From assembly GCF_033110285.1 (NCBI RefSeq), contig NZ_CP136995.1, positions 2,170,001-2,234,000 of the forward strand: 64,000 nt of DNA. The letters are read 5' to 3'. Below, piece after piece: positions 56,190 to 64,000 of this stretch. The translations under genes and the position numbers were made by a program. The DNA comes from Ottowia sp. SB7-C50 (lineage in GTDB: Bacteria; Pseudomonadota; Gammaproteobacteria; Burkholderiales; Burkholderiaceae_C). The number at the start of each line of letters is the position of its first letter. The stretch's first letter is position 1. The notes under the pieces are model-generated. The model saw only the letters and a list, made by a program, of their open reading frames with translations. It was not told the DNA's origin and searched no databases.

Positions 56190-56444
56190 GCCGACGATTA
56201 TTGACGTTGGCAAGCTCGTCACAGCCAGCGCCTGGATAAGCAAACGCCTTCTGAGAGCAAGTTAGGGCGAGGGCCGACGGCGTCGCATGGTTGAAGAAAA
56301 ACCGTCCGATGAACCCGCCCGCCCGCCATTCACACCGCGCATCCGCATCTGGCGCCCCGCCCACCGCATTTCGTCGCTTTGCGCTCGCCGTTCGCGCCGC
56401 CGCCGCGCACAGTCGCGCCATCGACCACCTGACCGGAGCCTCCC

Positions 56445-57002
56445 ATGCTGCTGACCCAACTGCTCGCCCAACACCCCGAAGCCGCCGCCGACATCGTGCG
56501 CCACACGCCCCTGTGGGTGGCGGGCGTGCTGGCAGGCCTGACGGTGCTGGGCCTGTCGGCCGCCCGCACCCGCCTGGTGCACCTGGGCCGCCTGCTGCTG
56601 ATGCCGCTGGTCATGGGCGGACTGGCGCTGTGGGGCGTGCAGTCGGCATTTGGCGCCAGCGGCCGGCTGGCCGAACTGCTGGCGCTGTGGGCTGCGTGCT
56701 ACGCCGCGCTGCTGGCGCTGGGCACGCGGCTGTCGCCCCCGGCCGGCGCCGCATACGACGCCGCCACGCGCACGTTCACCTTGCCGGGGAGTTGGGTGCC
56801 GGTGGGGCTGATCCTGGCGGTGTTTTTGATGAAGTACTGCATCGGCGTGCAACTGGCCATGGAGCCCGCGCTGGCGCGCGATGCCGGCTTCGCCTTCGGG
56901 GTGACCACGCTGTACGGCCTGCTGTCGGGCCTTTTCGCGGCGCGCACGCTGCGGGTGTTGCGCCTGGCGCGCCCGGCCGCGGCGCGGGCCGTGCCGGTCT
57001 GA
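56445..57002 (+). CDS. Membrane protein, DUF6622-like
   Basis: This 185-residue protein has four to five predicted membrane helices (TPLWVAGVLAGLTVLGLSAA, LLLMPLVMGGLALWGVQSAF, LLALWAACYAALLAL, LPGSWVPVGLILAVFLMKY and a C-terminal helix). The pattern GSWVPVGLILAVFLMKYCIG and the run around LARDAGFAFGVTTLYGLLSG resemble a family I recall as DUF6622. It begins a plus-strand run with the 2TM protein gene 33 bp downstream. Function unknown. Confidence 0.72.
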   Translation: MLLTQLLAQHPEAAADIVRHTPLWVAGVLAGLTVLGLSAARTRLVHLGRLLLMPLVMGGLALWGVQSAFGASGRLAELLALWAACYAALLALGTRLSPPAGAAYDAATRTFTLPGSWVPVGLILAVFLMKYCIGVQLAMEPALARDAGFAFGVTTLYGLLSGLFAARTLRVLRLARPAAARAVPV

Positions 57003-57035
57003 CCCCCCTCTTTTCACTTGTTTCAGGAGTCCACC

Positions 57036-57326
57036 ATGAACACCTCTTCGACCCCCATGACCGCCGAGCAGATCGACCGCCTGGCCCGCAAGCGCGCCGG
57101 CGCCAAGGCGGGCTGGTTCATGCACGCGGCCATCTACGTCATCGTCAACCTGGGCCTGGCCGGCATGGCGCTGGCCGGCGGGCGGACGTGGCATGTCTAC
57201 CCCTTGCTGGGCTGGGGCCTGGGCCTGGCGATTCACGGCGCGGCGGTGTGGCTGGCCGGCCCCGGCGCGACGTGGCGCGAACGGCTGGTGGCGCAGGAGC
57301 GCGAGCGCATCGCGCGCGGTGGCTGA
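57036..57326 (+). CDS. 2TM domain-containing protein
   Basis: This 96-residue protein has two membrane helices (WFMHAAIYVIVNLGLAGMAL and GWGLGLAIHGAAVWLAG), preceded by AEQIDRLARKRAGAKAG and followed by WRERLVAQERERIAR. This is the 2TM domain family found in bacterial membrane proteins and some histidine kinases. A CAGGAG site lies six bases before the ATG at 57036, which decides this start over TTG at 57018. Function unknown. Confidence 0.85.
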   Translation: MNTSSTPMTAEQIDRLARKRAGAKAGWFMHAAIYVIVNLGLAGMALAGGRTWHVYPLLGWGLGLAIHGAAVWLAGPGATWRERLVAQERERIARGG

Positions 57327-57359
57327 TCCACCCTGATCGGCCGCGCCCCTTGCCCAACC

Positions 57360-58325
57360 ATGCCCATGAAACGTCTTCTCGCCCTGTCCGCCCTGCTGCT
57401 GGTCGCCGCGCTGGTACTTGGCCTCGCACTGGCCCTCTGGCTGGGCGGACCACGCCCCGTGGTGCCGCTGGCCAGCATCAACGCACCCTTCGCCCAGGTG
57501 GATTTCAGCGCCCTACCCGCCCTGCAGCAAGCCACCGCGCGCGACGGCGTGGCGCTGGCGTACCGGGCCTATGCGCCGACGGCAGCACCCAACGGCACGC
57601 GCGTGGTGCTGCTGCACGGCTCGTCGGCCGACAGCCGGTCGATGCACCCGCTGGCGCAGGCGCTGGCCGCCGCGGGCTTCGCCGTGCAGTCGCTCGACGT
57701 GCGCGGGCACGGCGGCTCGGGCCAGCGCGGGCACATTGGCTACATCGGTCAGCTGGAGGACGACCTGGAAGACTTCGTGCGCGCCACGCCCTGGCAAGGC
57801 CGCACGATGCTGCTGGGCCTGTCGGCCGGCGGTGGCTTTGCGCTGCGCTTTGCCGCCGACCGACGCGCCACGCTGTTCGACCGCTACGTGCTGCTGGCGC
57901 CCTTCATCGGCCAGGACGCGCCCACCGCGCGGCCGGGGCTGGACGGCTGGGTGTCGGTGGGCGTGCCGCGCATCGTCGCGCTGATGGTGCTGAACCGGCT
58001 GGGCGTGACGGGCCTCAACCACCTGCCCGTCACCGAGTTCGGGCTGAACGAAGCGGGCCAGCGCATGCTCACGCCCCGCTACGATTTCAACCTGGCCAGC
58101 AACTACCGCCCGCGCCTGGACTACATGGCCGACCTGCGTGCGGTGCGCCAGCCCGTGCAGGTGCTGGTGGGCAGCGATGACGAGCTGTTCCTGCCCGACC
58201 AGTTCGCCCCGCTGTTCACCGCGGCGGGCGTGCCGGCCACCGTCACCGTCGTGGCGGGCGCCAACCACATCGGCGTGTCGCTGGCGCCGGCGGCGCTGCA
58301 GGCCGTGGTGCGGGCGTGCCAATAG
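57360..58325 (+). CDS. Alpha/beta hydrolase (lysophospholipase-like)
   Basis: This 321-residue protein has an N-terminal membrane anchor or signal (LLALSALLLVAALVLGLALA) and an alpha/beta hydrolase fold: RVVLLHGSSADSRSMHPLAQ (oxyanion region), DVRGHGGSGQRGHIGYIGQL, nucleophile elbow GLSAGGGFALR, acid in VLVGSDDELFLPDQF, and catalytic histidine in VVAGANHIGVSL. A monoacylglycerol lipase or lysophospholipase role is likely. It ends 178 bp before the histidine kinase gene. Confidence 0.87.
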   Translation: MPMKRLLALSALLLVAALVLGLALALWLGGPRPVVPLASINAPFAQVDFSALPALQQATARDGVALAYRAYAPTAAPNGTRVVLLHGSSADSRSMHPLAQALAAAGFAVQSLDVRGHGGSGQRGHIGYIGQLEDDLEDFVRATPWQGRTMLLGLSAGGGFALRFAADRRATLFDRYVLLAPFIGQDAPTARPGLDGWVSVGVPRIVALMVLNRLGVTGLNHLPVTEFGLNEAGQRMLTPRYDFNLASNYRPRLDYMADLRAVRQPVQVLVGSDDELFLPDQFAPLFTAAGVPATVTVVAGANHIGVSLAPAALQAVVRACQ

Positions 58326-58451
58326 CCTGCAGGCGAAACCCTCACAATCGCGCCATGCACCCCGCCCGCTTCGCTGCCGTTCGACGCGCCACGGCGGTGC
58401 ATGCGCGAGGGCGCGCTGACGCTGCAGCGGCCAAAATGGCTGGTCACATAC

Positions 58452-58503
58452 GGCGCCAGCGCTTGCCAGTACTGCGTATACAGCTACTATAATAATAGCA
58501 TCC
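58452..58503. repeat. Family A repeat, copy 18, touching the histidine kinase start
   Basis: GGCGCCAGCGCTTGCCAGTA, then CAGCTACTATAATAATAGCA ending at the ATG at 58504. Half of the core is decayed. It holds the ribosome binding region of the kinase gene; TACTATAAT may also act as a -10 box. Confidence 0.75.
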
Positions 58504-59592
58504 ATGATATCGCGCGTCAGCTGGCCCACGGTGTTCCGCCACTTCCTGCAGGTGGTGGCGTTCTGCTGCGTGGTCGCGGTGCTGACCACCACCATCTGGC
58601 CGCGCAACCCGTACTGGATGCAGGTCGGCAACGCGCTGTGCATCGGCCTCATCACCTGGGCCATCATCGAATTTGGTCGACACCTGTTCGACCCTGCCCA
58701 GTGCCACCACGCGGGCGATGGCGGGCACGGCTGGCCCAAGGGCTGGCGCGGCATCATGCTGGCCGCGGTGGGCATTGGCGCCGGGTTCGTGCTGGGCTAC
58801 CCGCTGGGCGGCTGGCTGTTCGGCAGCGGGGCGGTGCGCAGCACGCGCGACGGGCAGATCGGTCTGGTCATCACCATTGCCGCCGGCGCGGTGGCCACCT
58901 TCTATTTCCACCTGCGCGGCAAGGCCGCTAACCTGCTGGCCGCCAAGAACGCCGCCGAGCGCGACGCCACCGAGGCGCAGCTCAAGCTGCTGCAAAGCCA
59001 GCTGGAGCCGCACATGCTGTTCAACACCCTGGCCAACCTGCGCGCGCTGATCGGCATCGACCCCGCCGCCGCGCAGCACATGGTGGACCGACTGAACGAC
59101 TACCTGCGCGCCACGCTGGGTGCCAGCCGCGCCACCCTGCACCCGCTGTCGGCCGAATTCGAGCGCCTGCGCGACTACCTGGATCTGATGGCCATCCGCA
59201 TGGGCCCACGCCTGCAGCCGGCGCTGCACCTGCCCGATGCCCTGCGCGACCTGCCCGTGCCCACGCTGCTGCTGCAGCCGCTGGTCGAAAACGCCATCCA
59301 GCACGGGCTGGAGCCCAAGGTGGCCGGCGGCACCGTCCGCGTCAGCGCGGCACACGACGGTGCCGGCCATCTGGTGCTGGAAGTGGCCGATACCGGCGTC
59401 GGCTATGCGCCGACTGCTTCTGATGGCATAGCGAACGGGCGCGGCTTCGGGCTGACGCAGGTGATCGAGCGCGTCGCCTCGGCCTATGGCGGCCAGGGCC
59501 GGGTTGACGTGCAGTCGCAGCCTGGGGCCGGCACCACGGTGCGCATCACGCTGCCGCTGACCGCCGGCGTGGGCCACCGCCCTGCCACGTGA
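58504..59592 (+). CDS. LytS/YpdA-type sensor histidine kinase
   Basis: This 362-residue membrane kinase has four helices in the first 140 residues, without a large sensor domain, then the His_kinase domain LKLLQSQLEPHMLFNTLANL with phospho-acceptor H170, and an HATPase domain (PLVENAIQHG, ADTGVGYAP, GRGFGLTQVIERV). It pairs with the LytTR response regulator two genes downstream. The acyltransferase gene in between is 13 bp away, so the three are one operon. The signal is unknown. Confidence 0.92.
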   Translation: MISRVSWPTVFRHFLQVVAFCCVVAVLTTTIWPRNPYWMQVGNALCIGLITWAIIEFGRHLFDPAQCHHAGDGGHGWPKGWRGIMLAAVGIGAGFVLGYPLGGWLFGSGAVRSTRDGQIGLVITIAAGAVATFYFHLRGKAANLLAAKNAAERDATEAQLKLLQSQLEPHMLFNTLANLRALIGIDPAAAQHMVDRLNDYLRATLGASRATLHPLSAEFERLRDYLDLMAIRMGPRLQPALHLPDALRDLPVPTLLLQPLVENAIQHGLEPKVAGGTVRVSAAHDGAGHLVLEVADTGVGYAPTASDGIANGRGFGLTQVIERVASAYGGQGRVDVQSQPGAGTTVRITLPLTAGVGHRPAT

Positions 59593-59605
59593 CGCCGTGC
59601 CGGCC

Positions 59606-60775
59606 ATGACCCCGCCATCCGACGAAGGCGCTGCCGGCGCGCCGCGCCTGTTCTTCCTGGACTGGCTGCGCATCATCGCCTTCACCGTGCTGGTGATCTA
59701 TCACACGGGCATGTATTACGTGACCTGGCCGTTTCACCTGAAAAGCCCGTTGGCCAGCCGCGCGCTGGAGCCGTGGATGAAGCTGACCGAGCCCTGGCGC
59801 ATGAGCCTGATCTTCGTGGTCGCTGGCGCGGCCACGGCCTTCATGCTGCGCCGTGCGCCACCGCTGCCCTTGCTGCGCCATCGCAGCCGGCGCCTGCTGC
59901 TGCCGCTGCTGGCCGGCGTGCTGGTGGTGGTGCCGCCGCAGGCGTATCTGGAAGTGATGCAGAAATTCGGCTACGCGGGCAGCTATCTCGACTTTCTGGC
60001 GCTGTACTTCAGCCACGACCAGCGCTTTTGCCAGGCCGGCCGCTGCATGATCCTGCCGACCTGGAACCACCTGTGGTTTCTGCCCTATCTGTGGCTGTAC
60101 ACGGCGCTGCTGCTGGGCGTGGTGGCGCGCTGGCCCGGTGCCTTGCAGCAGGGCGGCGCGTGGCTGGCCCGGGCGCTGGGCGGCGCCGGCCTGCTGGTGG
60201 GGCCGGCGGTGTGGCTCTTTCTGCTGCGCTGGCAACTGTCGCCGCGCTATCCCGTGACGTATGCGCTGCTCAACGACCCGTTCAGCCACGCGATGTACCT
60301 GTCGATGTTCTGCCTGGGCGCGTGTCTGGCGGCAGATGGCAGCGCCTGGGCCCGGCTGCAGCGCTGGCGTCAGGCCGCGTTGGCCCTGGCCTTGGCGGCC
60401 TGGGCGGCGCTGGTGCTGGGGCAGCCGCGCGGCTGGACGGGCCATGCCGTGGTTGCCACGCTGCAGTGGGGCGCGCTGGTCGCGGCGCTGGGCTACGCGC
60501 GGCGCTACATGAACCGCGACGGCGCCTGGCGCGCGCGCCTGAACGAGGCCGTGTTTCCGGTCTACATCCTGCACCAGACCATTCTGCTGCTGGCCGCCTG
60601 GGTGCTTTTGCCCCTGGCCTGGCCGCCGCTGCGCGAAGGCCCGGTGCTGGTGGCCGTGACCTTGCTGCTGAGCTGGGCCGGCTACGAAGCCATTCGCCGC
60701 GTGGACATGCTCAGGCCCTGGTTCGGCCTGCCCCGCGCCGCGCCGCCGTTGCCCCGCACCGCGCTTGCCCCTTGA
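59606..60775 (+). CDS. Acyltransferase 3 family membrane protein
   Basis: This 389-residue integral membrane protein has about ten helices. The start is LFFLDWLRIIAFTVLVIYHT, the family's first helix with the conserved Arg and His; MSLIFVVAGAATAFML and NHLWFLPYLWLYTALLLGV follow, and FPVYILHQTILLLAAWVL is near the end. The OpgC/glucan-acyltransferase group is the closest by eye. It adds acyl groups to extracytoplasmic sugars or lipids. A GTG three codons upstream is possible. It is inserted between histidine kinase and regulator genes, which is unusual. Confidence 0.88.
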   Translation: MTPPSDEGAAGAPRLFFLDWLRIIAFTVLVIYHTGMYYVTWPFHLKSPLASRALEPWMKLTEPWRMSLIFVVAGAATAFMLRRAPPLPLLRHRSRRLLLPLLAGVLVVVPPQAYLEVMQKFGYAGSYLDFLALYFSHDQRFCQAGRCMILPTWNHLWFLPYLWLYTALLLGVVARWPGALQQGGAWLARALGGAGLLVGPAVWLFLLRWQLSPRYPVTYALLNDPFSHAMYLSMFCLGACLAADGSAWARLQRWRQAALALALAAWAALVLGQPRGWTGHAVVATLQWGALVAALGYARRYMNRDGAWRARLNEAVFPVYILHQTILLLAAWVLLPLAWPPLREGPVLVAVTLLLSWAGYEAIRRVDMLRPWFGLPRAAPPLPRTALAP

Positions 60776-60781
60776 TCCGCC

Positions 60782-61636
60782 ATGAATTCAAGCCCCACCG
60801 CCCTGATCGCCGAAGACGAGCCGCTGCTGGCCGCCGCCCTGGCGGCCGAACTGGCGCGCGCCTGGCCCGAGCTGCGCATCGTCGCCACCGTGGGCGACGG
60901 CGCCAGCGCCGTGCAACAGGCCCTGTGCCTGCAGCCTGACGTGCTGTTCTTCGACATCCGCATGCCGGGCCTGAGCGGACTGGACGCCGCCGCCGAACTG
61001 GCCGACGCGTGGGACGCCGCGGGCGAGCGCCCCTTCCCTGCGCTGGCCTTCGTCACCGCCTACGACCAGTACGCGGTGCAGGCCTTCGAGACCCAGGCCA
61101 TCGACTACGTGCTGAAGCCGGTGCAGCCGGCGCGACTGCAAAAAACGGTGCAAAAAATGCGCCTGGCGCTGGCCCATTCTGCGCAGGCAGCTATTGATTC
61201 AGGAGCATCCGCCCACCCCGCCGCGCTGGACGCCACCGCCGACCAGCTGCGCCGCCTGCTGGCCAGCCTGCAGCCCGGGCCGGCGACGCCCGCGCAGCCG
61301 CCGCTGCGGCAACTGGCCGTCAGCGCGCCGGGCAGCGGCGGCAGCGTGATCCGCATGGTGCCGCTCGACGACGTGCTGGTGCTGCAGGCCGCCGACAAGT
61401 ACGTGCGCGTGCTGACCGCCACGGGCGAACACCTGCTGCGCACGCCGCTGAAAGAGCTGCAGCCGCAACTGGACGCGCAGCAGTTCTGGCAGGTTCACCG
61501 CAGCACGCTGGTGCGCGCCGACGCCATCGACCAGGTGCAGCGCGACGAGGCCGGGCGCCTGCAGTTGCGCGTGCGCGGCGTGGGCGAGACGCTGGCCGTC
61601 AGCCGGCTGCACGCGCACCTGTTCAAGGCCATGTAG
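60782..61636 (+). CDS. LytTR-family response regulator
   Basis: This 284-residue regulator has an N-terminal receiver domain (ALIAEDEPLL, phospho-acceptor D58 in FFDIRMPGLSGLDA, FVTAYDQYAVQAF, YVLKPVQPARL) and a C-terminal LytTR DNA-binding domain (VIRMVPLDDVLVLQAADKYV, FWQVHRSTLVRADAI). It starts six bases after the acyltransferase stop. The linker (about residues 127-145) is encoded by a family A repeat. It is the partner of the LytS-type kinase at 58504. Confidence 0.94.
   Translation: MNSSPTALIAEDEPLLAAALAAELARAWPELRIVATVGDGASAVQQALCLQPDVLFFDIRMPGLSGLDAAAELADAWDAAGERPFPALAFVTAYDQYAVQAFETQAIDYVLKPVQPARLQKTVQKMRLALAHSAQAAIDSGASAHPAALDATADQLRRLLASLQPGPATPAQPPLRQLAVSAPGSGGSVIRMVPLDDVLVLQAADKYVRVLTATGEHLLRTPLKELQPQLDAQQFWQVHRSTLVRADAIDQVQRDEAGRLQLRVRGVGETLAVSRLHAHLFKAM
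61160..61210. repeat. Family A repeat, copy 19, inside the response regulator gene
   Basis: CCTGGCGCTGGCCCATTCTGCGC then GCAGCTATTGATTCAGGAGCA. It is in frame and encodes LALAHSAQAAIDSGAS in the flexible interdomain linker. Confidence 0.75.
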
Positions 61637-61653
61637 CTAGGAGTCTGCGCCGC
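61636..61653. repeat. Family D motif at the regulator stop codon
   Basis: GCTAGGAGTCTGCGCCGC begins at the last base of the stop codon of the response regulator gene. Confidence 0.6.
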
Positions 61654-61659
61654 ACACAG

Positions 61660-61691
61660 AAAAAAGCCCACGTCCCGCAAGGGCAGTGGGC
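61660..61691 (-). terminator. Terminator for the heptad-repeat protein gene
   Basis: On the minus strand GCCCAC and GTGGGC pair across a 14-base loop and are followed by T6. It lies about 105 nt downstream of the stop codon at 61797; the region between has extra stem-forming sequence (CACGCGGC/GCCGCGTG). Confidence 0.75.
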
Positions 61692-61796
61692 CTCAAGGGT
61701 GGTCACCTTGGAGAAACCGGCGCAGCGCTTGACGGCGCTTCTTCCGGTGGGGGAGAACCTCTCGTCACGCGGCGGGGCCGCGTGGGTCAGCGCGCG

Positions 61797-62177
61797 TCAG
61801 TAACCCCAGCCGCGCTGGTGCTGGTGGCGATGGCGCTTGTAATGGCCGGGCGGGCCGTAATAGACCGGTGCGGGGCGATACACCACGCGCGGCGGCGCGT
61901 AATAGGTGGGTTGCGGCACATACACCGGGCGGGGCCGCACGTACACGGGCTGCGGCGCCACGTACACCGGTTGCGGTGCCATGTAAACCGGCTGCGGCGC
62001 GGCATACACGGGCTGCGGCGCCGCGTACACCGGCGCGTTGCCGATGCCGACCGACACGCCAGGCGCGCCCACGCCGACCGACCAGAACACGTCGCTGCGC
62101 GCCTGCGCCACACCGGCGGTGCCCAGGGCGCCCAGCGCCACGGCGCCGGCCACCACAATGCGTTGGATCATCTGCAT
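61797..62177 (-). CDS. Small exported protein with APQPVY heptad repeats
   Basis: This 126-residue protein has a signal peptide (IVVAGAVALGALGTAGVAQA) and a mature part that starts with SVGVGAPGVSVGIGNAP. It then carries at least five seven-residue repeats of the form Y-A/M/V-APQPV (21-bp DNA repeats at about 61920-62035) and ends in a His/Arg/Gly-rich tail (YKRHRHQHQRGWGY). AAGGAG lies before the ATG. It is probably periplasmic or surface-exposed; the function is unknown. The composition resembles the lipoprotein at 19416-19760. Confidence 0.78.
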   Translation of the reverse strand: MQMIQRIVVAGAVALGALGTAGVAQARSDVFWSVGVGAPGVSVGIGNAPVYAAPQPVYAAPQPVYMAPQPVYVAPQPVYVRPRPVYVPQPTYYAPPRVVYRPAPVYYGPPGHYKRHRHQHQRGWGY

Positions 62178-62363
62178 GTCTTGACTCCTTCGTTGTTTAC
62201 AGCTTTGTCACGCCACCCCACGGGTGCCGATTGACTATTCAACGCGACAACCCCCTGTACCGCACACGACTGGCAGGTGAAAGGCGTATCTGAACGTTAC
62301 AGCAGGGCTTGCGCGCGGGCCGCTGCGACGCCCTTGTCCGCCCGCCTGCTAGAGGCCCGCCGC

Positions 62364-62416
62364 CTGGGAGTCTGCGCGGCAGAAGATGCGACGCCTTCTG
62401 CCGCGCAGACTCCTAG
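62364..62416. repeat. Family D hairpin with perfect 19-bp arms upstream of glnS
   Basis: GGAGTCTGCGCGGCAGAAG (62367-62385) and CTTCTGCCGCGCAGACTCC (62395-62413) are exact inverted copies around a nine-base loop, ending 13 bp before the glnS ATG. A single CTAGGAGTCTGCGC half occurs at 51199 and 61636. Confidence 0.85.
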
Positions 62417-62426
62417 AATCAGCCTC

Positions 62427-64000
<1,574 letters not shown>

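Noticed and set aside
61660-61795. Riboswitch or SRP RNA on the minus strand after the heptad-repeat gene
   Set aside because: CCGGAAGAAGC and GGTTTCTCC recall parts of SRP RNA and glycine aptamers, but the paired stems and conserved loops of either family could not be completed. It is kept only as a structured 3' region.
61920-62035. CRISPR-like tandem array
   Set aside because: The 21-bp units are contiguous, without spacers, and encode the heptad repeats of a secreted protein in frame.

Overview
The window is about 64 kb of GC-rich chromosome (I estimate 67-70% G+C by eye) from a member of the Burkholderiales, most likely the family Comamonadaceae. Four things point there: the gene orders DUF3579/argD-argF, smc-zipA-ligA and dapC-dapD-pilU-dapE-prmB; a polyhydroxyalkanoate phasin; a membrane-bound urate hydroxylase (PuuD type); and the families of short intergenic repeats. 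There are no rRNA, tRNA, CRISPR, phage or intact transposase genes. The genus cannot be told from what is visible.

Layout. 0-3 kb: arginine biosynthesis (argD, argF) with a divergent DUF3579 gene and a YkgJ-type cysteine protein. 3.3-5.7 kb (minus): ferrous iron uptake feoA-feoB plus a Cys-rich membrane peptide behind a Fur box; feoB is broken by one extra base in a C8 run. 5.9-8.9 kb: tryptophan to anthranilate (kynB, kynU, kynA). 9-11.8 kb (minus): NhaD-type antiporter and pncB. 12.2-14.3 kb (minus): tightly overlapping operon of deacetylase-like enzyme, thioesterase and nitroreductase. 14.5-16.5 kb: phasin, a multi-hairpin stretch, and a Fur-controlled Fe(III)-binding protein. 16.6-19.8 kb: sugar dehydrogenase, NlpC/P60 peptidase, peptide deformylase, lipoprotein. 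19.9-28 kb (minus): smc, zipA, ligA and a ROK kinase. 28.5-37 kb (plus): lysine/diaminopimelate genes with a PilU-type ATPase, PrmB and an ABC-F protein. 37-40.5 kb: small membrane proteins, PuuD, a MITE-like element and a dehydratase. 40.6-51 kb (minus): MdtABC-type RND efflux system with its outer-membrane factor; mdtA carries three frame breaks and a roughly 650-bp inverted-repeat element separates mdtB from mdtC. 51-56.2 kb (minus): a 922-residue multi-domain hydrolase, DUF2322, UppP and an ankyrin protein. 56.4-61.6 kb (plus): small membrane proteins, a lipase-like hydrolase and a LytS/acyltransferase/LytTR operon. 61.8-64 kb: a heptad-repeat secreted protein (minus) and the 5' part of glnS.

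The most striking feature is non-coding. At least five families of short repeats are scattered through the window. Family A (about 54 nt, core GCGCTTG...CAAGCGC followed by AGCTAT) has roughly 18-20 copies, about one per 3.5 kb. Several lie inside reading frames without breaking them, and several end just upstream of a start codon. Family B consists of about 100-nt hairpins of GGACGCAAAGGACGC type. Family C is the large inverted repeat between mdtB and mdtC. Family D is the CTAGGAGTCTGCGC element, present as a perfect 19-bp hairpin before glnS. Family E is a CCCCCTGAGTCG element flanking zipA. A 167-bp fold-back MITE-like element supplies the stop codon of the dehydratase gene. All four coding-frame breaks in the window are single extra bases in C/G homopolymers, which points to sequence error before biology.

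Coordinates, translations and motifs were read directly from the sequence. Family names come from recognition of motifs and gene order, without any database search.
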